DNA of 64,000 nucleotides from Psococerastis gibbosa (Eukaryota > Arthropoda > Insecta > Psocodea > Psocidae), in NCBI GenBank assembly GCA_963971405.1, contig OZ020485.1, forward strand, positions 42,467,469 to 42,531,468. The letters run 5' to 3'. The notes below the pieces were generated by a model that saw only the letters and a program-made list of their open reading frames with translations, ran no database searches and had not been told where the DNA came from. A program made the position numbers and the translations under genes. Below, piece after piece: positions 21,985-33,679 of this stretch. The number at the start of each line of letters is the position of its first letter. Positions within the stretch are counted from its first letter, which is position 1.

Positions 21985-22160
21985 TCGATGGCCGGGTGGT
22001 AACGTGCTTGCACTTGTGCGAGTCTTTACACGCCATGCGATCGGTGACGTGTCGTAGCTCAACACGGGTAATAACCTAGCGAGGCAACTGAAGAGGTCGG
22101 TCAATCGGATACATTCATTATATTGTTTGTATGCGATTAACCTTATTAAAAAAAAAAAAA
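21985..22160 (+). repeat. Family E repeat, forward copy
   Basis: Head cttcgatggccgggtggtaacgtgcttgcacttgtgcgagtc, then cgccatgcgatcggtgacgtgtcg, aactgaagaggtcggtcaatcggatacattcat, tgtatgcgattaacc and an A tail at 22,145. Confidence 0.7.
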
Positions 22161-22675
22161 AATACCTACGTCGAAGATTCTATATTCTACGTGAAATGCT
22201 GGTTCAGAAAGTACCCGTTAAACAAATGAATTGCAGAGAAAAGAAGAGCTAGAACGATATTCAATAACCCAAGAAGAAAGCTTATGAAAATTATTAGCTG
22301 GAAAATTGTGAATTTGGTGCGACAATATCCAGCTGACACTGAATTTGAATATCCCATGTACATCACTCACAAAAGTTTGCCAAAGAGGTGGGATAAAATA
22401 GAACAAAATTTCCATTCTAAATGTTCACTTGACAGTATGCTATGTTATATATTTTGCAATAATACTATTATTGTGGTATGAGAGGGAAGAGAAAAGTAAC
22501 AGGACAACGATAGAAATTTGCTGTAAAAATTGAGGCAGGGATTTCATGACGTTTTCTAAACAAATTATGGCCACATTTTAGTAATTATTGGTCACAATTG
22601 CTTTGTAATAGGCTACTTCACCACAGTAAAAAATAAAATAAGCAACCCTGTCCAGTACTCGTATTACTGAAACAT
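22161..22675. other. No gene seen
   Basis: A 65-codon plus frame at 22,284-22,481 has no recognisable domain. The local codons look unremarkable and I would not call it. Confidence 0.3.
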
Positions 22676-23260
22676 ATAATTTTAGGGAGATTCATCTACC
22701 AATTTTTACTACTTTTCCTTTCACGACCCCCTGGAGTGTAAAACCACCCCCCATTCAAAATGTTGTATATATACATGTTATGTATATACATGTACATATG
22801 TATGCATTTCAATTTTAGGAAACACTCTAACTACCGTAGATATAGGCCGCCATACCAAGTTGAATCCAGCGGACCAGAGCAGGTTCAAAGCTGCAGATAA
22901 CTTGGTCGTGTGCATAGTGCCGGTAGGGAAACATAGTAGGACTTGTCCTGGTCACCTCCGAACTAATCGTGTGACTTCACTGTGTTTCCCAAATGGTTCG
23001 GAATCCACTATAATCAGGAGGTCCACTGTCCTATGGGCTGGCATAGGACAGTTATGTCGGGGTCGCTCTATGAGCCCGAATGAGGCCTAAGTCGTTATTA
23101 ACCCGACGAACACTACTACTACCGTAGATATAATTTGATTTTCTTACAAATTGGCACAAAAACGTATCGTACAAATATCTTGATCGAGTTTGTTAACCAG
23201 CGTCATTCACCATTTTTTTTTTCAAGATGGCGGCCGATCAAAAACTTAAAAAATTCAAAT
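22676..23260 (-). repeat. Family J repeat, reverse, split by a G retroposon
   Basis: tttagggagattcatctacc, cacgaccccctggagtg, aaaatgttgtatatatacatg, ttttaggaaacactctaac, then after the insertion cttacaaattggcacaaaaa, ttgatcgagtttgttaaccag and ttcaagatggcggcc. In reverse these match the J copy at 5,906-6,510. Confidence 0.55.
22845..23117 (+). mobile_element. Family G retroposon with 15-bp target duplication
   Basis: ACTACCGTAGATATA occurs at 22,830-22,844 and again at 23,118-23,132, a 15-bp duplication typical of LINE-mobilised insertion. The insert begins ggccgccataccaagttgaatcc and ends in a short ACT-repeat tail. The family body ggttcggaatccactataatcaggaggtcc is present. The 76-codon frame is incidental. 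Confidence 0.8.
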
Positions 23261-24225
23261 CTCAGTATTGGCCATAGAGGGATGAGATGTGGCTGTTTGC
23301 TGGAACACTTGCAATGACTTCTGCATGTAAAATGTGCATCCATTATATTTCTTGCTTCCATAAAATACTGAAAAAACCCATAAATCATTGTGTAAAAATT
23401 CTTTATTATGACAACCCCTTTTCCAACGAAATCACTTGAGAAAAGAGCATTTCAAATAGCGACAGAAAGAAATGGGGAGATGAGATCCCACAAAGGGATT
23501 TGTCGTGTAATCAGACGGTTCTGGAAATAGCCAGCCATCAAAAGAAAAGGAGTGATATCTTCTTCCACGTACGGAATCAGAGATGAGCAGAGAATACAAA
23601 GTGCAGGCCCAAGTAATTACTTTTCGAACCAAAGGAAAGAAAAACTTGCAAGTCAATATTTGAAGGTTTGAGAGTGGCTCTTTCAAAGATTTTTGATATT
23701 TCTGGGGCTCTTTTGACTATAGCCACGGATTATGAGATTTTTGCCTTATCTTATGCTAAGCTTAAATGGGAAAATTAAGGTGTTGTGGCGGTACATTAAT
23801 AAAATTAAATGCAAGCCTACTTCCATCGAATGTTAAGGGGGAATGTTCCAAAATCTGATGTTTTGATATTTTTTTTATAATAATATTATTACTATTAGGC
23901 TATTACTACGAATGTAAAAAAACCTTAGTTGTAGATTAATATTTTTATACATTGAAATATAGCCTAAAGAGTTTTTAATTTTTGCCAAAGTGAAATACAT
24001 CGTAAAACTTTTTTTATTTATTTATTTTACCAATTTGTCTTACGAAACAATCACTTTATCAAAAATTGAAAACTCAAAAATCAATGTATAAAATGGTTAC
24101 CTAGATCTTAGACATCTTAAATGTTTGATAACGTGTGTAGCCTACATTTTACCGTTGGAAAAGTAATAAGAAATTAAAACATCAAATGTTGGAGTGAAAA
24201 AGTGGGAAAATTAACAAGTAGATAG
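23261..24225. other. No gene seen
   Basis: AT-rich. Minus frames of 61 and 84 codons (23,203-23,686) show no domain. Confidence 0.35.
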
Positions 24226-24487
24226 TTGACTCGTATCTGTACTTGGTTAAGTCATGCTTTCGCCTGTTTCATTGCGTCAATGGTAAGCTTGCCTCAGTTT
24301 GTCCATTATCACTTTGTAGCCGGTGTAATTTGACACAGAGGATGAATACCAGTTTGCCAATGACCAAAAATTCATATGGAAACAATACAAATAAGGTCCG
24401 AAATCCATGGGGTCGTTGGCATTGGACAAGGGACCAATGGACCACTATACGTAGGCCTAGGTCCAAAAAAAGTCCTTCAGGACATTA
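24226..24487 (-). repeat. Family F repeat, reverse, full copy
   Basis: Begins tcgtatctgtacttggttaagtcatgctttcgcctgtttcattgcg and ends tggaccactatacgtaggcctaggtccaaaaaaagtccttc. Reference copy for the family in reverse orientation. Confidence 0.7.
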
Positions 24488-24499
24488 CTACGACTAACA

Positions 24500-24680
24500 A
24501 GTATCGACTTCGATGGCCAGGTGGTAACGTGCTTGCACATGTGCCAGTCTTTACACGCCATGCGATCGGAGACGTGTCGTAACTCAACACGGGGTACTAA
24601 CCTACAGAGGCGACTGAAGAGGTCACTCGGATGTATTCATTAAATTTAAATTGTTTGCATGCAATTAACCTTAAAAAAAG
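24500..24680 (+). repeat. Family E repeat, forward copy
   Basis: gacttcgatggccaggtggtaacgtgcttgcac, cacgccatgcgatcggagacgtgtcgtaactcaacac, gaagaggtcactcggatgtattcattaaa, catgcaattaacc. A further head-only fragment follows at 24,700-24,762 (gctcgcttgtacttgggcgagtccc). Confidence 0.7.
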
Positions 24681-24763
24681 TTGATAATCATGCTTTTATT
24701 CGAACCCTTCGTTGGCATAGTTAGTAGCTCGCTTGTACTTGGGCGAGTCCCTAAACACCAGGT

Positions 24764-24960
24764 ATAAATAAATAAATAAATAAAGACTTTCTATTATTTC
24801 TATTACTAAGCCAACCTAGCTGCGTTAGGGCTATAAAGCCCTCTCTTACACACAACTAGGAAGGCCCGGGACCACCCGCTTTACATGCCCTCCGAAGCAT
24901 GGCCAGAAAATGTAGCCAGTGTGGAACTCGAACCAACAACCTTTCGAGTGAAAGTCAGGT
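24764..24960 (-). repeat. Family A SINE, reverse, head truncated
   Basis: AAAT tail at 24,764-24,782, then body and B box (ggaactcgaaccaacaacc). It ends inside the head at gtgaaagtcagg, joined to what looks like family E sequence at 24,975. Confidence 0.7.
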
Positions 24961-25630
24961 ATTACCTGCAGGGTTAACTGAAGAGGTTACTCGCATGTAT
25001 TCCTTCAATTGTTTGTAGGCGATATATCTTTAAAATTATTCTTCATCCACGTTCTAAGACAGCTTCCAGCGTTCATCGCAATAGCAATATCAACAAAATC
25101 CAATGGCAGATCCAGGGGTAATGACCCCCCTAAGTAAAATGGTATTGCCCTATATAGAAAAGGGAAATATACAATGGAACGTACATAACAGTAACAATAT
25201 ATTGCAATTTTAAAGTAATAAAATGGATTTTCGTATCTAGCGCTTTCTTCATAGTGCACATGCGTATTTAGTTTGTTTTATATCATATATGAGATGAGAT
25301 GAGATATATATCTCATCTTATGCCATTATGGGTACACTAATTTGTCTATAGAGAGCTAAGTACAGGTTAACAGACTGCTAGCTAGTTGACTGCCCAAAAG
25401 TTTTAAACAGTTTCACTGTCCCATTATTGTGCAATATTAATTTTTAATGAACATTACTTTTGAAGGGGAATAAATAATTCAATAATATTGAAGGGAACTA
25501 TAAATTAATGGCAAATGCATGGTATGCATGGTGACGAATGGTGTAAGGAAGTAAATATGCATGCAGATTATGTATAAAAATGTACATAAGCCTATATTTT
25601 AATTTCAAAAAAACTCCAGAACTAAGTAGG

Positions 25631-25804
25631 CAAGGCCGTAGCCAGGATTTTTTCGGGGGGGGGGGGAGTTCAGAAATTTCATTGGATATTACATAGTAGT
25701 TTCTGTTTTTCCTCTCAATATACGATTCTATCTAATGTAAAGCCATTTCATTTCGGGGGGGGGGGGGGGTTGAACCCCCATGAACCCCCTTGGCTACGGC
25801 CTTG
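25631..25804. mobile_element. G-run hAT-type MITE, 174 bp
   Basis: Inverted ends CAAGGCCGTAGCC and GGCTACGGCCTTG. The flanking 8-mers are TAAGTAGG (25,623-25,630) and TAAGTAGA (25,805-25,812), one mismatch apart. Two long G runs lie inside. An unrelated partial G-run fragment (ggcagatccaggggtaatgaccccc) is at 25,104-25,130. Confidence 0.8.
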
Positions 25805-25904
25805 TAAGTAGATACTCCATATATAGACAGTTGTATCGCTGATGTAAAGTCAATTTCAAATAATTTTGTCATTATGTTGAAAATTATTATTATTATTATT
25901 ATTT

Positions 25905-26043
25905 TTTTTTTTTAAAGATAAATCGCATACAAACAATTTAATGAATGTATCCGATTGACCTTTTCAGTCGCCTCTGTAGGTTATCACCCGTGATGAGTAC
26001 GACACGTCTCCGATTGCATGGCGTGTAAAGACTCGCACAAGTG
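25905..26043 (-). repeat. Family E repeat, reverse, head truncated
   Basis: aaagataaatcgcatacaaacaatttaatgaatgtatccgattgacc through gtgtaaagactcgcacaagtgca. It stops before the A-box-like head. Confidence 0.65.
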
Positions 26044-26225
26044 CATTATTAGGCTACTTTTCGGTCACAAAAACACATTTGAAAATAATAAAAAAAACTA
26101 AAAGTACCTAAACCGAATGAACTACGCGCGAGAGTCACAGAGACCAAGTCATGACAGTTACCCTACCGAGATCCTTGCTTTATTTAGGTTGGCTTAGCAA
26201 TAGAACAAAAAGTCACTATTTAGTT

Positions 26226-26432
26226 TTTTAAGGACTCAGGCCTACTTATAAGGGTCTAATAGGTCCCTTGTCCAATGCCAACGACCCCATGGATTTCGGA
26301 TATTATTCTTATTGTTTCCGTATGCATTTTATACATACTGGTATGCGTTCTCCATCGCCATCACCGGCTACAAGCGATACTGGACAAGCTTACCATTGAC
26401 GCAATGAAACAGGCGAAAGTCACTGTTTAAAG
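26226..26432 (+). repeat. Family F repeat, forward copy
   Basis: ttttttaaggactcaggcctacttataagggtc, tgccaacgaccccatggatttcgg, tgtttccgtatgcatttt, ggacaagcttaccattgacgcaatgaaacaggcgaaagtc. A family A 3' fragment (taggttggcttagcaatagaac) abuts its left side. Confidence 0.65.
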
Positions 26433-27049
26433 AAAAGCCATTATATATTTTCCTTGTTTTTTTTGTAATGTTATCATATTCATTACTATACCTATGTATT
26501 TTCGTGACTAATAAAATTATGCTTATTAAGCAGTAATTGTAATTATGCCTTTTTTATTAAAAATAAAGCTGTATTGTATTGTAAAAATCCAGAAGAAATA
26601 ATTATTTATGCTACAAATTAACCTTTCATTCGGTCATAAATTATACAGTAGAGAGTACAATTACGTGTTCAAACACGAAACATACCATAAAAAAGATTCA
26701 ATGGCCCTTGATAAAAGAAAAAAAAAATTCAATTATACAAAGTTCTACGAAAAGGTTGCAGTGGAAAACGAAATGAAAATATGATTCCAATGATGGAAAC
26801 TGAAGAAAGATTGTAGTTGTAATGGAAATACAATATGGGGAAAAGAGGTCGCAGATGGATTAAAAATGCCACGGGGGCAGAGCAGTAACGGCGCTTTGTA
26901 TTGCAGCCCCATACAACTGCCTCATGTGTACAGAGAGTATTTTTCCAAAGTTTGTTTCACCCATCAAAAGACTCCTTCTTTGACTTTACCTACTTTGTAC
27001 CACTTGACAAGAGACTCTCAATTCATACCTATACATAACACAATATCTG
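26433..27049. other. No gene seen
   Basis: AT-rich. A 72-codon plus frame (26,866-27,084) runs into family H and has no domain. Confidence 0.35.
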
Positions 27050-27778
27050 TCGCTGGCACGATTTTTGCTTTCCAAGTTATATGAACGTAGTGTAAGGAAA
27101 GCTTTGTGATGTTCCAAATTTTCGATTCCGAGATTTCAACGGATTTACACGTTTTGAGGTCCCAGGAACCAAAAAAAGTGGTTTTTACGAAATGTTTGTC
27201 TGTCTGTCTATCTGTCTGTTCATCGATTTCCGGCCAAACTACTCTTTGAAGAAATTTAGCTTGAAGGTTTAAAAAAGTCATACCTCAATTTGGGGGAGTT
27301 TTATTCTAAAAAAAACTCCAAAAAAACGTCTAAAAAAATTATTTCTCAAAAACGGCTGCAACGATTTCTTTTAAATTCCCATATATTGTAGTCGTTATTA
27401 ATGTTCATAAAATGCGGGGGGTCGCTTGCCCCTTGATAGTTTGCTTCTGGGGGTAAAAAAATAAAAGTAATTAAATTTTAATGAAAATGACTAAAAAATT
27501 ATTTTTCTGCGAAACCTTTCTATCGATGATTTCTACCTTCAGGCATGTTTTACGTGTTAAATTGAGTACCGAAACCGGACAGGTTACTTTCCCAAAAAAC
27601 TATTTGGTTTTGTGTAAAAAAATATTTTTTGAAAAAAATTATAGAAAATTCACGCTCAAATGCATTGCGTCCCCGGCCATTATTGCTGTGTCGAAATGTG
27701 TTAGTCTGACCTATCTAGAAATTACTTCACCTCTATCTACTAATTGATAAATTGGAAAGCATGTTCGAGTAAACTCGG
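27050..27778 (+). repeat. Family H repeat, forward copy
   Basis: About 0.73 kb: tttcaacggatttacacgttttgaggtcccaggaacc, cgaaatgtttgtctgtctgtc, a cccatatattgtagtcgttattaatg block, cttgccccttgatagtttgc, ccgaaaccggacaggttactt, and a terminal block ttggaaagcatgttcgagtaaactcggaccgg. Repeated at 43.9, 49.0 and 50.1 kb. No transposase or RT is visible. It may be a non-autonomous DNA element. Confidence 0.65.
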
Positions 27779-27829
27779 ACCGGTTCAACTTTGAAACTTG
27801 CGTAGCGGCAAGCCTTCGTTCTTCTTCTT

Positions 27830-28030
27830 CAGGACATATAGAGTAGTGGTACAGACTCCGACTTTCACCCGAAAGGTTGTTGGTTCGAGTCTCACACTTG
27901 CTACATTTTCTGGCCATGTTTCTGAGAGCATGTAAAGCTGGCGGTCCCAGGTCTTCCTAGTTGAGCGTAAGGGAGGGCTTTATACCCCTAACTCCGCTAC
28001 ATAGTAAAAAAAGTCAATATTTATTAATTT
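27830..28030 (+). repeat. Family A SINE, forward copy
   Basis: aggacatatagagtagtggtacagactccgactttcacccgaaaggttgttggttcgagtc gives a well-kept A-box region and B box. The body ends before an AT-rich tail (tatttattaatttattt). Confidence 0.8.
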
Positions 28031-28215
28031 ATTTATTCTTCTTGAAGTTACAGTCGGCAGCGACATGTTGTATCGATGCCGCCAGTCCCCTCGGTCTTGG
28101 CATGCCTTCTTCAACTCCACGTACGTCATGGCCCCTACATCCTCGATCACTTGCTGCAGATATTTCTTTCTTGGGGGCCCCCAGGTCGGTTGAAGCCTTC
28201 ATGTTTGAACTTGTT
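28031..28215 (-). pseudogene. LINE 3'-end fragment, reverse
   Basis: cttcttgaagttacagtcggcagcgacatgttg ... tcatggcccctacatcctcgatcacttgctgcagatatttctttcttgggggcc aligns with the 46.2-kb LINE end (cttcaagttacagccgg ... tagcccctacatactccatcc ... gcaaatattcttttctcgggcgcc). Only the C-terminal codons and 3' tail remain. Confidence 0.55.
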
Positions 28216-28685
28216 ACATGGTATTTATGAGGGGACCTCCTACGGGCCTACTATGACGTTTAGTATAAACTTTTTCTTGTGGTTAAAAATGTAAAAAAAC
28301 TTACATAGTGCCAAGCCTTCGTGCCTGAGTTTGCCTAGAATGAGGGGACCTCCTGATTATAGTAGGTTCCAATCTACTTAGCTTCAGCCTCTCACATGAA
28401 TAATTATTTCTAATTAGACAGAGGTGAATAGGTGGCGGAATGGGACCCATGACTTTCTATACATACGAAAGTCCAGATCGTTATCTACATCACTACGAAT
28501 ATCACCAGCAACTCAATAACCGCCCAACACAATTACCAGAGCCCATCACACTAGGAAGTGTGACAATTATATCATGTACACGGTTGTCATTGACTCATTG
28601 TAACCGTCATCGTATTCATATCATATTAAATGCACAATGTTTTTCAAATCTATCTGGCGAGGGGGGGGGTTACTGTTTTTTATAA

Positions 28686-28853
28686 TAAAAGGTTAATCGC
28701 ATACAAACAATGTAATGAATGTATCCGATTGACCTCTTCAGTCGCCTCTGTAGGTTAGTACTTACCGGTGTTGCGTTTTGACACATCTCCGATTGCATGA
28801 CGTGTAGATACTTGCACAAGTAGAAGCACGCTACCACCTTGCCATCGAAGTCG
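28686..28853 (-). repeat. Family E repeat, reverse copy
   Basis: aaaaggttaatcgcatacaaacaatgtaatgaatgtatccgattgacctcttcagtcgcc to ccaccttgccatcgaagtcg. Near complete. A short family G fragment lies at 28,337-28,385. Confidence 0.7.
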
Positions 28854-29775
28854 ATTCCACTTTACTGAGTAGAGTAGAGTTTTGTAATAAAATTAAAATT
28901 ACCATCACGACCTTTCCAAATTTCCTAAATATGTAAATTTAACAGACCATGTACCACTTTTGATAATGACTTAACTTTTAATTTTTCATGAAAAATGGGA
29001 GCTATTTCGAAATAAAGTGAGATCGTTGCCTTTGTCGTCTAGAGGTCCCGTATATTTTTCAATTAAATTCTTCAATGAAACTTGAAAATATGATGAAACT
29101 CTGAGAAGCAGTAAAATTATCCCATTTAGGTACCTATTAAGGTACGAAGTATTGGACTAATTAAATATTTTAAGAGATTGCAAGCTTCAGACTTGTTCAA
29201 AATTATTACGTTATTTATTTGATGTTTTTTAGTTACAATCTATGAATACATTCAATATTCAAAATGAAAATCTCTTACTTCTACTGGTGACTTTGTCAGC
29301 GTTTACGACCATTAAATTTCTTTCTTTTTTTAGAAAAAGTGGTCTGGAAATTTCCAAAGTGAATTGTGACATGGCTATAATTCAATGTTGAAAAGTCAAT
29401 TACAGTATAATTCCATGGATTTATTCTATGACGTCACTCCGTTATTTTTCTGACAAAAGTAATTTTCGGGGTTTGCCCTTTATTGCATTTTCTTCTTTAG
29501 TGCCATCCTTATGCTGTATGTCCTCAAAACCGGATAACCTCATTGCGGTGCCGAAGTAAACTTCTGAAGTCTAAATTTAATTAAGGGGATTGCTAAAAAA
29601 ATCTACATAGAGATAATGCGATTAATAAAATAACAAATACTTTCACGTTCGGAGGAAGATGATAATGCAGTACAATCCGGGCTGATGGGCCATGGTCAAG
29701 TTTCCACTATTTATAAAGTAATCATTTCTTACGTATATTACCTTTATATATGCTGTGACGCATGTCCGTTAGCAG
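28854..29775. other. No gene seen
   Basis: AT-rich with no long frames. At 29,667-29,700 the motif tacaatccgggctgatgggccatggtc is a solo half of the hairpin family seen at 35.9 kb. Confidence 0.35.
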
Positions 29776-30090
29776 GGGGCAAGGACGGACGGATCCGGGG
29801 GGGGGGGGGGGGGTAATGGCCTGAAGGACTTTTTATGGACGTACTTATCAGAGGCCCATTGCTCCCTTGTCCAATGCCAACGGCCCCATGGATTTCAGAC
29901 ATTATTTGTATTGTTTCCGTATCAATTTCTGGCCATTGGCAAACTGGTATATGTCTTCAATGTCAACTGGCTACAAGCGATAATGGACAAGCTGAGACAA
30001 GCTTACCATTGACGAAAAAAAACAGGCGAAAACATGTCATAACCAAGTACAGATACGAGTTGGGAGGCGGGAGGGGGGGGGGGGGTGGTG
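29776..30090 (+). repeat. Family F copy framed by G-run MITE remnants
   Basis: ggcaaggacggacggatccggggg precedes, and ggcgggaggggggggg follows, an F copy (29,822-30,058: aggactttttatggacgtac ... caagctgagacaagcttaccattgacg). It looks as if F landed in a G-run hAT MITE, but the MITE's right terminus is not recognisable. Confidence 0.5.
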
Positions 30091-30313
30091 GTGGTCAAAA
30101 TCGAATAAATTTATGTACTATCTAAAAATAGCAAGGTAATAAATTGACTTACAAACGACTTACCGTACTACAAATTGGGGGGCAGTACTAACTGATTATA
30201 ATTATAATATTTTGTTTTTGCTACGCCTGTAGATCAAAGACATACCATATCGTAGATGACCCAACGATCGCCTGGACTAGTCTTGCTCGATAACGGACTT
30301 GATGAAAGACAAA

Positions 30314-30530
30314 ACATGTAGAGTAGTGGTACAGACTCTGACTTTCACCTTAAAGGTTGTTGGTTCGAGTCCCACACTGGCTACATTTTCTGGCCATGCT
30401 TCGGAGGGCATGTAAAGCAGGCGGTCCCAGGTCTCCCTAGTTGAGTGTAAGAGAGGGCTTTATAGCCCTAACTCCGCTAGGTTGGCTTTGTAATAGAACA
30501 AAAAAAGTCCTTATTTATTTATTTATTATT
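30314..30530 (+). repeat. Family A SINE, well-preserved forward copy
   Basis: acatgtagagtagtggtacagactctgactttcacc, then B box TTGGTTCGAGTCCC, body cttcggagggcatgtaaagcaggcggtccc and ctttatagccctaactccgctaggttggc, and a TTTATTTATTTATTATT tail. Good reference copy for the family. Confidence 0.85.
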
Positions 30531-31112
30531 TATGAAAGTATTTTTTTTTTTTATAAATATTGCTAGGATACCGAAATGAACTTAAACAAGTATATGACGA
30601 AGGTATATGTTTTGGTGCTGTAAAAGTGATACCGGGATGAACCTGATGAGTACCATGGTGATGTGTATGTGGTGTGACGTAGGCTGGTGATGGCCGCTGT
30701 ACATCAACACGCTCATCTCCATCAAAATGACGAAGAAGCGCATAAAGTAAGTACACGCAACATTTTATTTATATATTTATTTAATTTCTTCAATTGTACA
30801 ATGCAGTAGGGGCCGATACGCTAATTCCATTATACCAAAATGCATTACAACGAAACGAAAGTAAAATTGTAGGTAATAAAATAAATGAAAAAATTCTTCT
30901 ACAAACTACATTACAGAATTACAGGTAGACATCGCATGAGACATTTTCATCTATAAATAGGAAATTTATCGCAAAATGGTTCTATTACATCAGCATACGT
31001 GTTTAAAAGTTTCATGAGCCTATTAAATTAAAATGGTTGAGTTTATTGTAACATCGCCATGGGTTGGTAAAATTTATTGTTACAACACCAGTAGCTAGAA
31101 ATGTCCAACATG
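30531..31112. other. No gene seen
   Basis: A 76-codon minus frame at 30,526-30,756 has no domain. 30,760-30,990 resembles a reverse LINE 3' UTR (tttatttaatttcttcaattgtac), but this is weak. Confidence 0.3.
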
Positions 31113-31318
31113 TCAGGACATGTAGAGTAGTGGTACAGACTCCGACTTTCACCCGAAAGGTTGTTGGTTCTAGTCCCACACTGGCTACATTTTCTGGCCA
31201 TGCTTCGGAGGGCATGTAAAGCAGGGTCCCGGGCCTTCCTAGTTGAGTGTAAGAGAGGGCTTTATAGTCCTAACTTCGCTAGGTTGGCTTAGTAATAGAA
31301 CGAAAAAGCCAATATACC
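31113..31318 (+). repeat. Family A SINE, forward copy
   Basis: caggacatgtagagtagtggtacagactccgactttcacccgaaagg and body as in the reference copy. The B box has one change (ggttctagtccc). Confidence 0.8.
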
Positions 31319-31544
31319 GTACATATATATAACAAAATATTGAATACCCGTCCGAGGAAACCGCATCTACGGCTTTAGAGTCAAAACAAATGCATTGTGA
31401 ATAAAATGGGAACGTTTTCAGCGAATCGGGCAGCCCTATTACACGTATCGATTATAAAACCATAAATGAGATGCTGTAAAGTAAAAGAAATGTTCTTCTA
31501 CATTTTAGTACATGGTATGTAACCTTTTAGCCACAGGTTTGAAG

Positions 31545-32183
31545 GCGTGAAAAAATTAGGTTCGATTCACCCTTTCAAAGGTACACACAGACGATTCTGC
31601 CGACGTCCTTTTATATTAGCCATAGAGCTAACAGAAGATTTCTTGTCGTTTTCTCGAAGATTTCGCCATTGGCGTGAAGAAGACCCATGGAGGTAATAAA
31701 ACTATAGAGCCACCTTGTCGTATTTCGGCTGTGCTGGAGGACTGAAGCCACGACCACGCGTGAAAAAATTAGGTTCGATTCACCCTTTCAAAGGTACACA
31801 CAGACGATTCTGCCGACGTCCTTTTATATTAGCCATAGAGCTAGCAGAAGATTTCATGTCGTTTTCTCGAAGATTTCGCCATTGCCGTGAAGAAGACCCA
31901 TGGAGGTAATGAAACTATAGAGCCACCTTGTCGTATTTCGGCTGTGCTGGAGGACTGAAGCCACGACCACGCGTGAAAAAATTTGGTTCTTTCACCCTTT
32001 CAAAGGTACACACAGACGATTCTGCCGACGTCCTTTTATATTAGCCATAGAGCTAGCAGAAGATTTCTTGTCGTTTTCTCGAAGATTTCGCCATTGGCAT
32101 GAAGAAGACCCATGGAGGTAATAAAACTATAGAGCCACCTTGTCGTATTTCGGCTGTGCTGGAGGACTGAAGCCTCGACCACG
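31545..32183 (+). repeat. Tandem array, three 213-bp units
   Basis: Units start with gcgtgaaaaaatt at 31,545, 31,758 and 31,971, exactly 213 bp apart. They share cctttcaaaggtacacacagacgattctgccgacgtcc, cgttttctcgaagatttcgcc and atggaggtaa..aaactatagagccaccttgtcg. The third has a small deletion near its start. The last ~75 bp of each unit equals the left end of the inverted-repeat element that follows. A 64-codon frame within it is incidental. Confidence 0.85.
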
Positions 32184-33165
32184 CCCCCTCTTAGGTGCAT
32201 TTTGGCGGGAAATTCAAATTTAATAGTTTTATTATATGTTTTCTTTATAGTTTTCTTTGTTGTTTCATATATAATTATATTTATTATTTACATTTATTAT
32301 ATATATTGTTTAAAATTTAAATTAAAAGTACTGAAAGATCTGCATTAAAAATTTTTGTTTTTATCTAAAAGTAGGGAAAACTGCTTAAAATATTGTTTAA
32401 ATTATAAATTAAAAGTACTCCAAGTTCTACATAAAAATATTGCTGGTTACCTGGCATGATTTTTCGTTCTAAATAATCTTTAAATAATCTAATAAAAAAT
32501 AAAATGTTATCACGGTATCAAATGGCAAAAGGCTCAATCTGCTCCTATGCTACGGAAATAGCCGAAGTCGAGTAGCTTCAATCCGAATGTTTACGATGAG
32601 TCTATAGTTTTACTATATGTTTATGAGCCGACCACATAAAACTACACGGTTGTCCCCCTAGACACCCTCCGAACACCCGTCAACGTCACAAAACCTTCGG
32701 AGGTGCGTTCAGAAATTAAATTTTCTTTGTTCCAACCATAGACATAGTAAAACTATAGACTCTTCGTAAACATTCGGGTTGAAGCCACTTGACTTCGGTT
32801 ATTTCCGTAGTATAGGACCAGATTGAGCCTTTTGCCATTTGATACCATGTTAACATTTTATTTTTTATTTGATTATTTAAAGATTATTTAGAACGGAAAA
32901 TCATGCCAACTAACCAGCAATATTTTTATGCAGAACTTGGAGTACTTTTAATTTAAATTTTAAACAATATATATAATAAATGTAAATAATAAATATAATT
33001 ATATATGAAACAGCAAAGAAAACTATAAAGAAACATATAATAAAACTATTAAATTTGAATTTCCCGCCAAAATGCACCTATAAGTAGGCGTGGTCATGGC
33101 TTCAGTCTTGCAGCACAGCCGAAATACGACATGGTGGCTCCATAGTTTTATTAGCTCCATGGTTC
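32110..33165. mobile_element. 1-kb element with ~400-bp inverted arms
   Basis: The left arm, starting near catggaggtaataaaactatagagccacc, is mirrored by the right arm, ending ggtggctccatagttttattagctccatgg. Interior blocks also mirror: gcattttggcgggaaattcaaattt / aaatttgaatttcccgccaaaatgc and caaatggcaaaaggctcaatctg / cagattgagccttttgccatttg. The centre is near 32,620-32,745. It is a foldback-type DNA element with no coding capacity. Confidence 0.75.
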
Positions 33166-33677
33166 CAACCTATCATTAGCCCATTTTTTCCCATTATAAA
33201 TTCCCCAGTGTCTCACGTCCGTTTTATAATGTGGCCAAAACACTGTTAATACATACTATGAAGGTCTAACAAAACGTAGAGGAGCATTTCTATTTTCTTC
33301 AGCTTTATGGCATCTCATTGAGATAAATATGGGTTAATTTTAAGAGTGGACCGAAAGGCCCAAAATTCGCCCATGTGAAAGATAAAGACAGTTCAAAAAA
33401 CGTCTAGTAGAGTATTCCATAGTTTCTTATATTGCAAGACTCAAGCATGGTTAGAGCTATCAGGCGTTCCATCCATCAACCAATCACGATGGACAAAATT
33501 GTAAATATTTACGATTTCGTCGATCCTGATTGGTGATCAGATGGAACGCCTTCATCCAGCAAGTTCAATTGTCCATCTTAAAAAATGTGTATATATCTAT
33601 AAATCCAATTGTGTTGGATGCACTTCATCCAGTCACCTCCTAAAAACTAAGTCTTTATGATCATCATTAGTTAATGA
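33166..33677. other. No gene seen
   Basis: Contains a short imperfect palindrome near 33,457-33,550 (gcgttccatccatcaaccaatca / tgattggtgatcagatggaacgc) and the gagtggaccgaaaggcccaaaattcg repeat also seen at 15.5 kb. Confidence 0.35.
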
Positions 33678-33679
33678 TA

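Noticed and set aside
29776-30090. Complete G-run hAT MITE around family F
   Set aside because: Only the left terminus is recognisable; no matching right terminus or 8-bp duplication was found.
31545-32183. Possible CRISPR-like array
   Set aside because: Three adjacent 213-bp tandem units without spacers in animal-type DNA; it is a tandem repeat.
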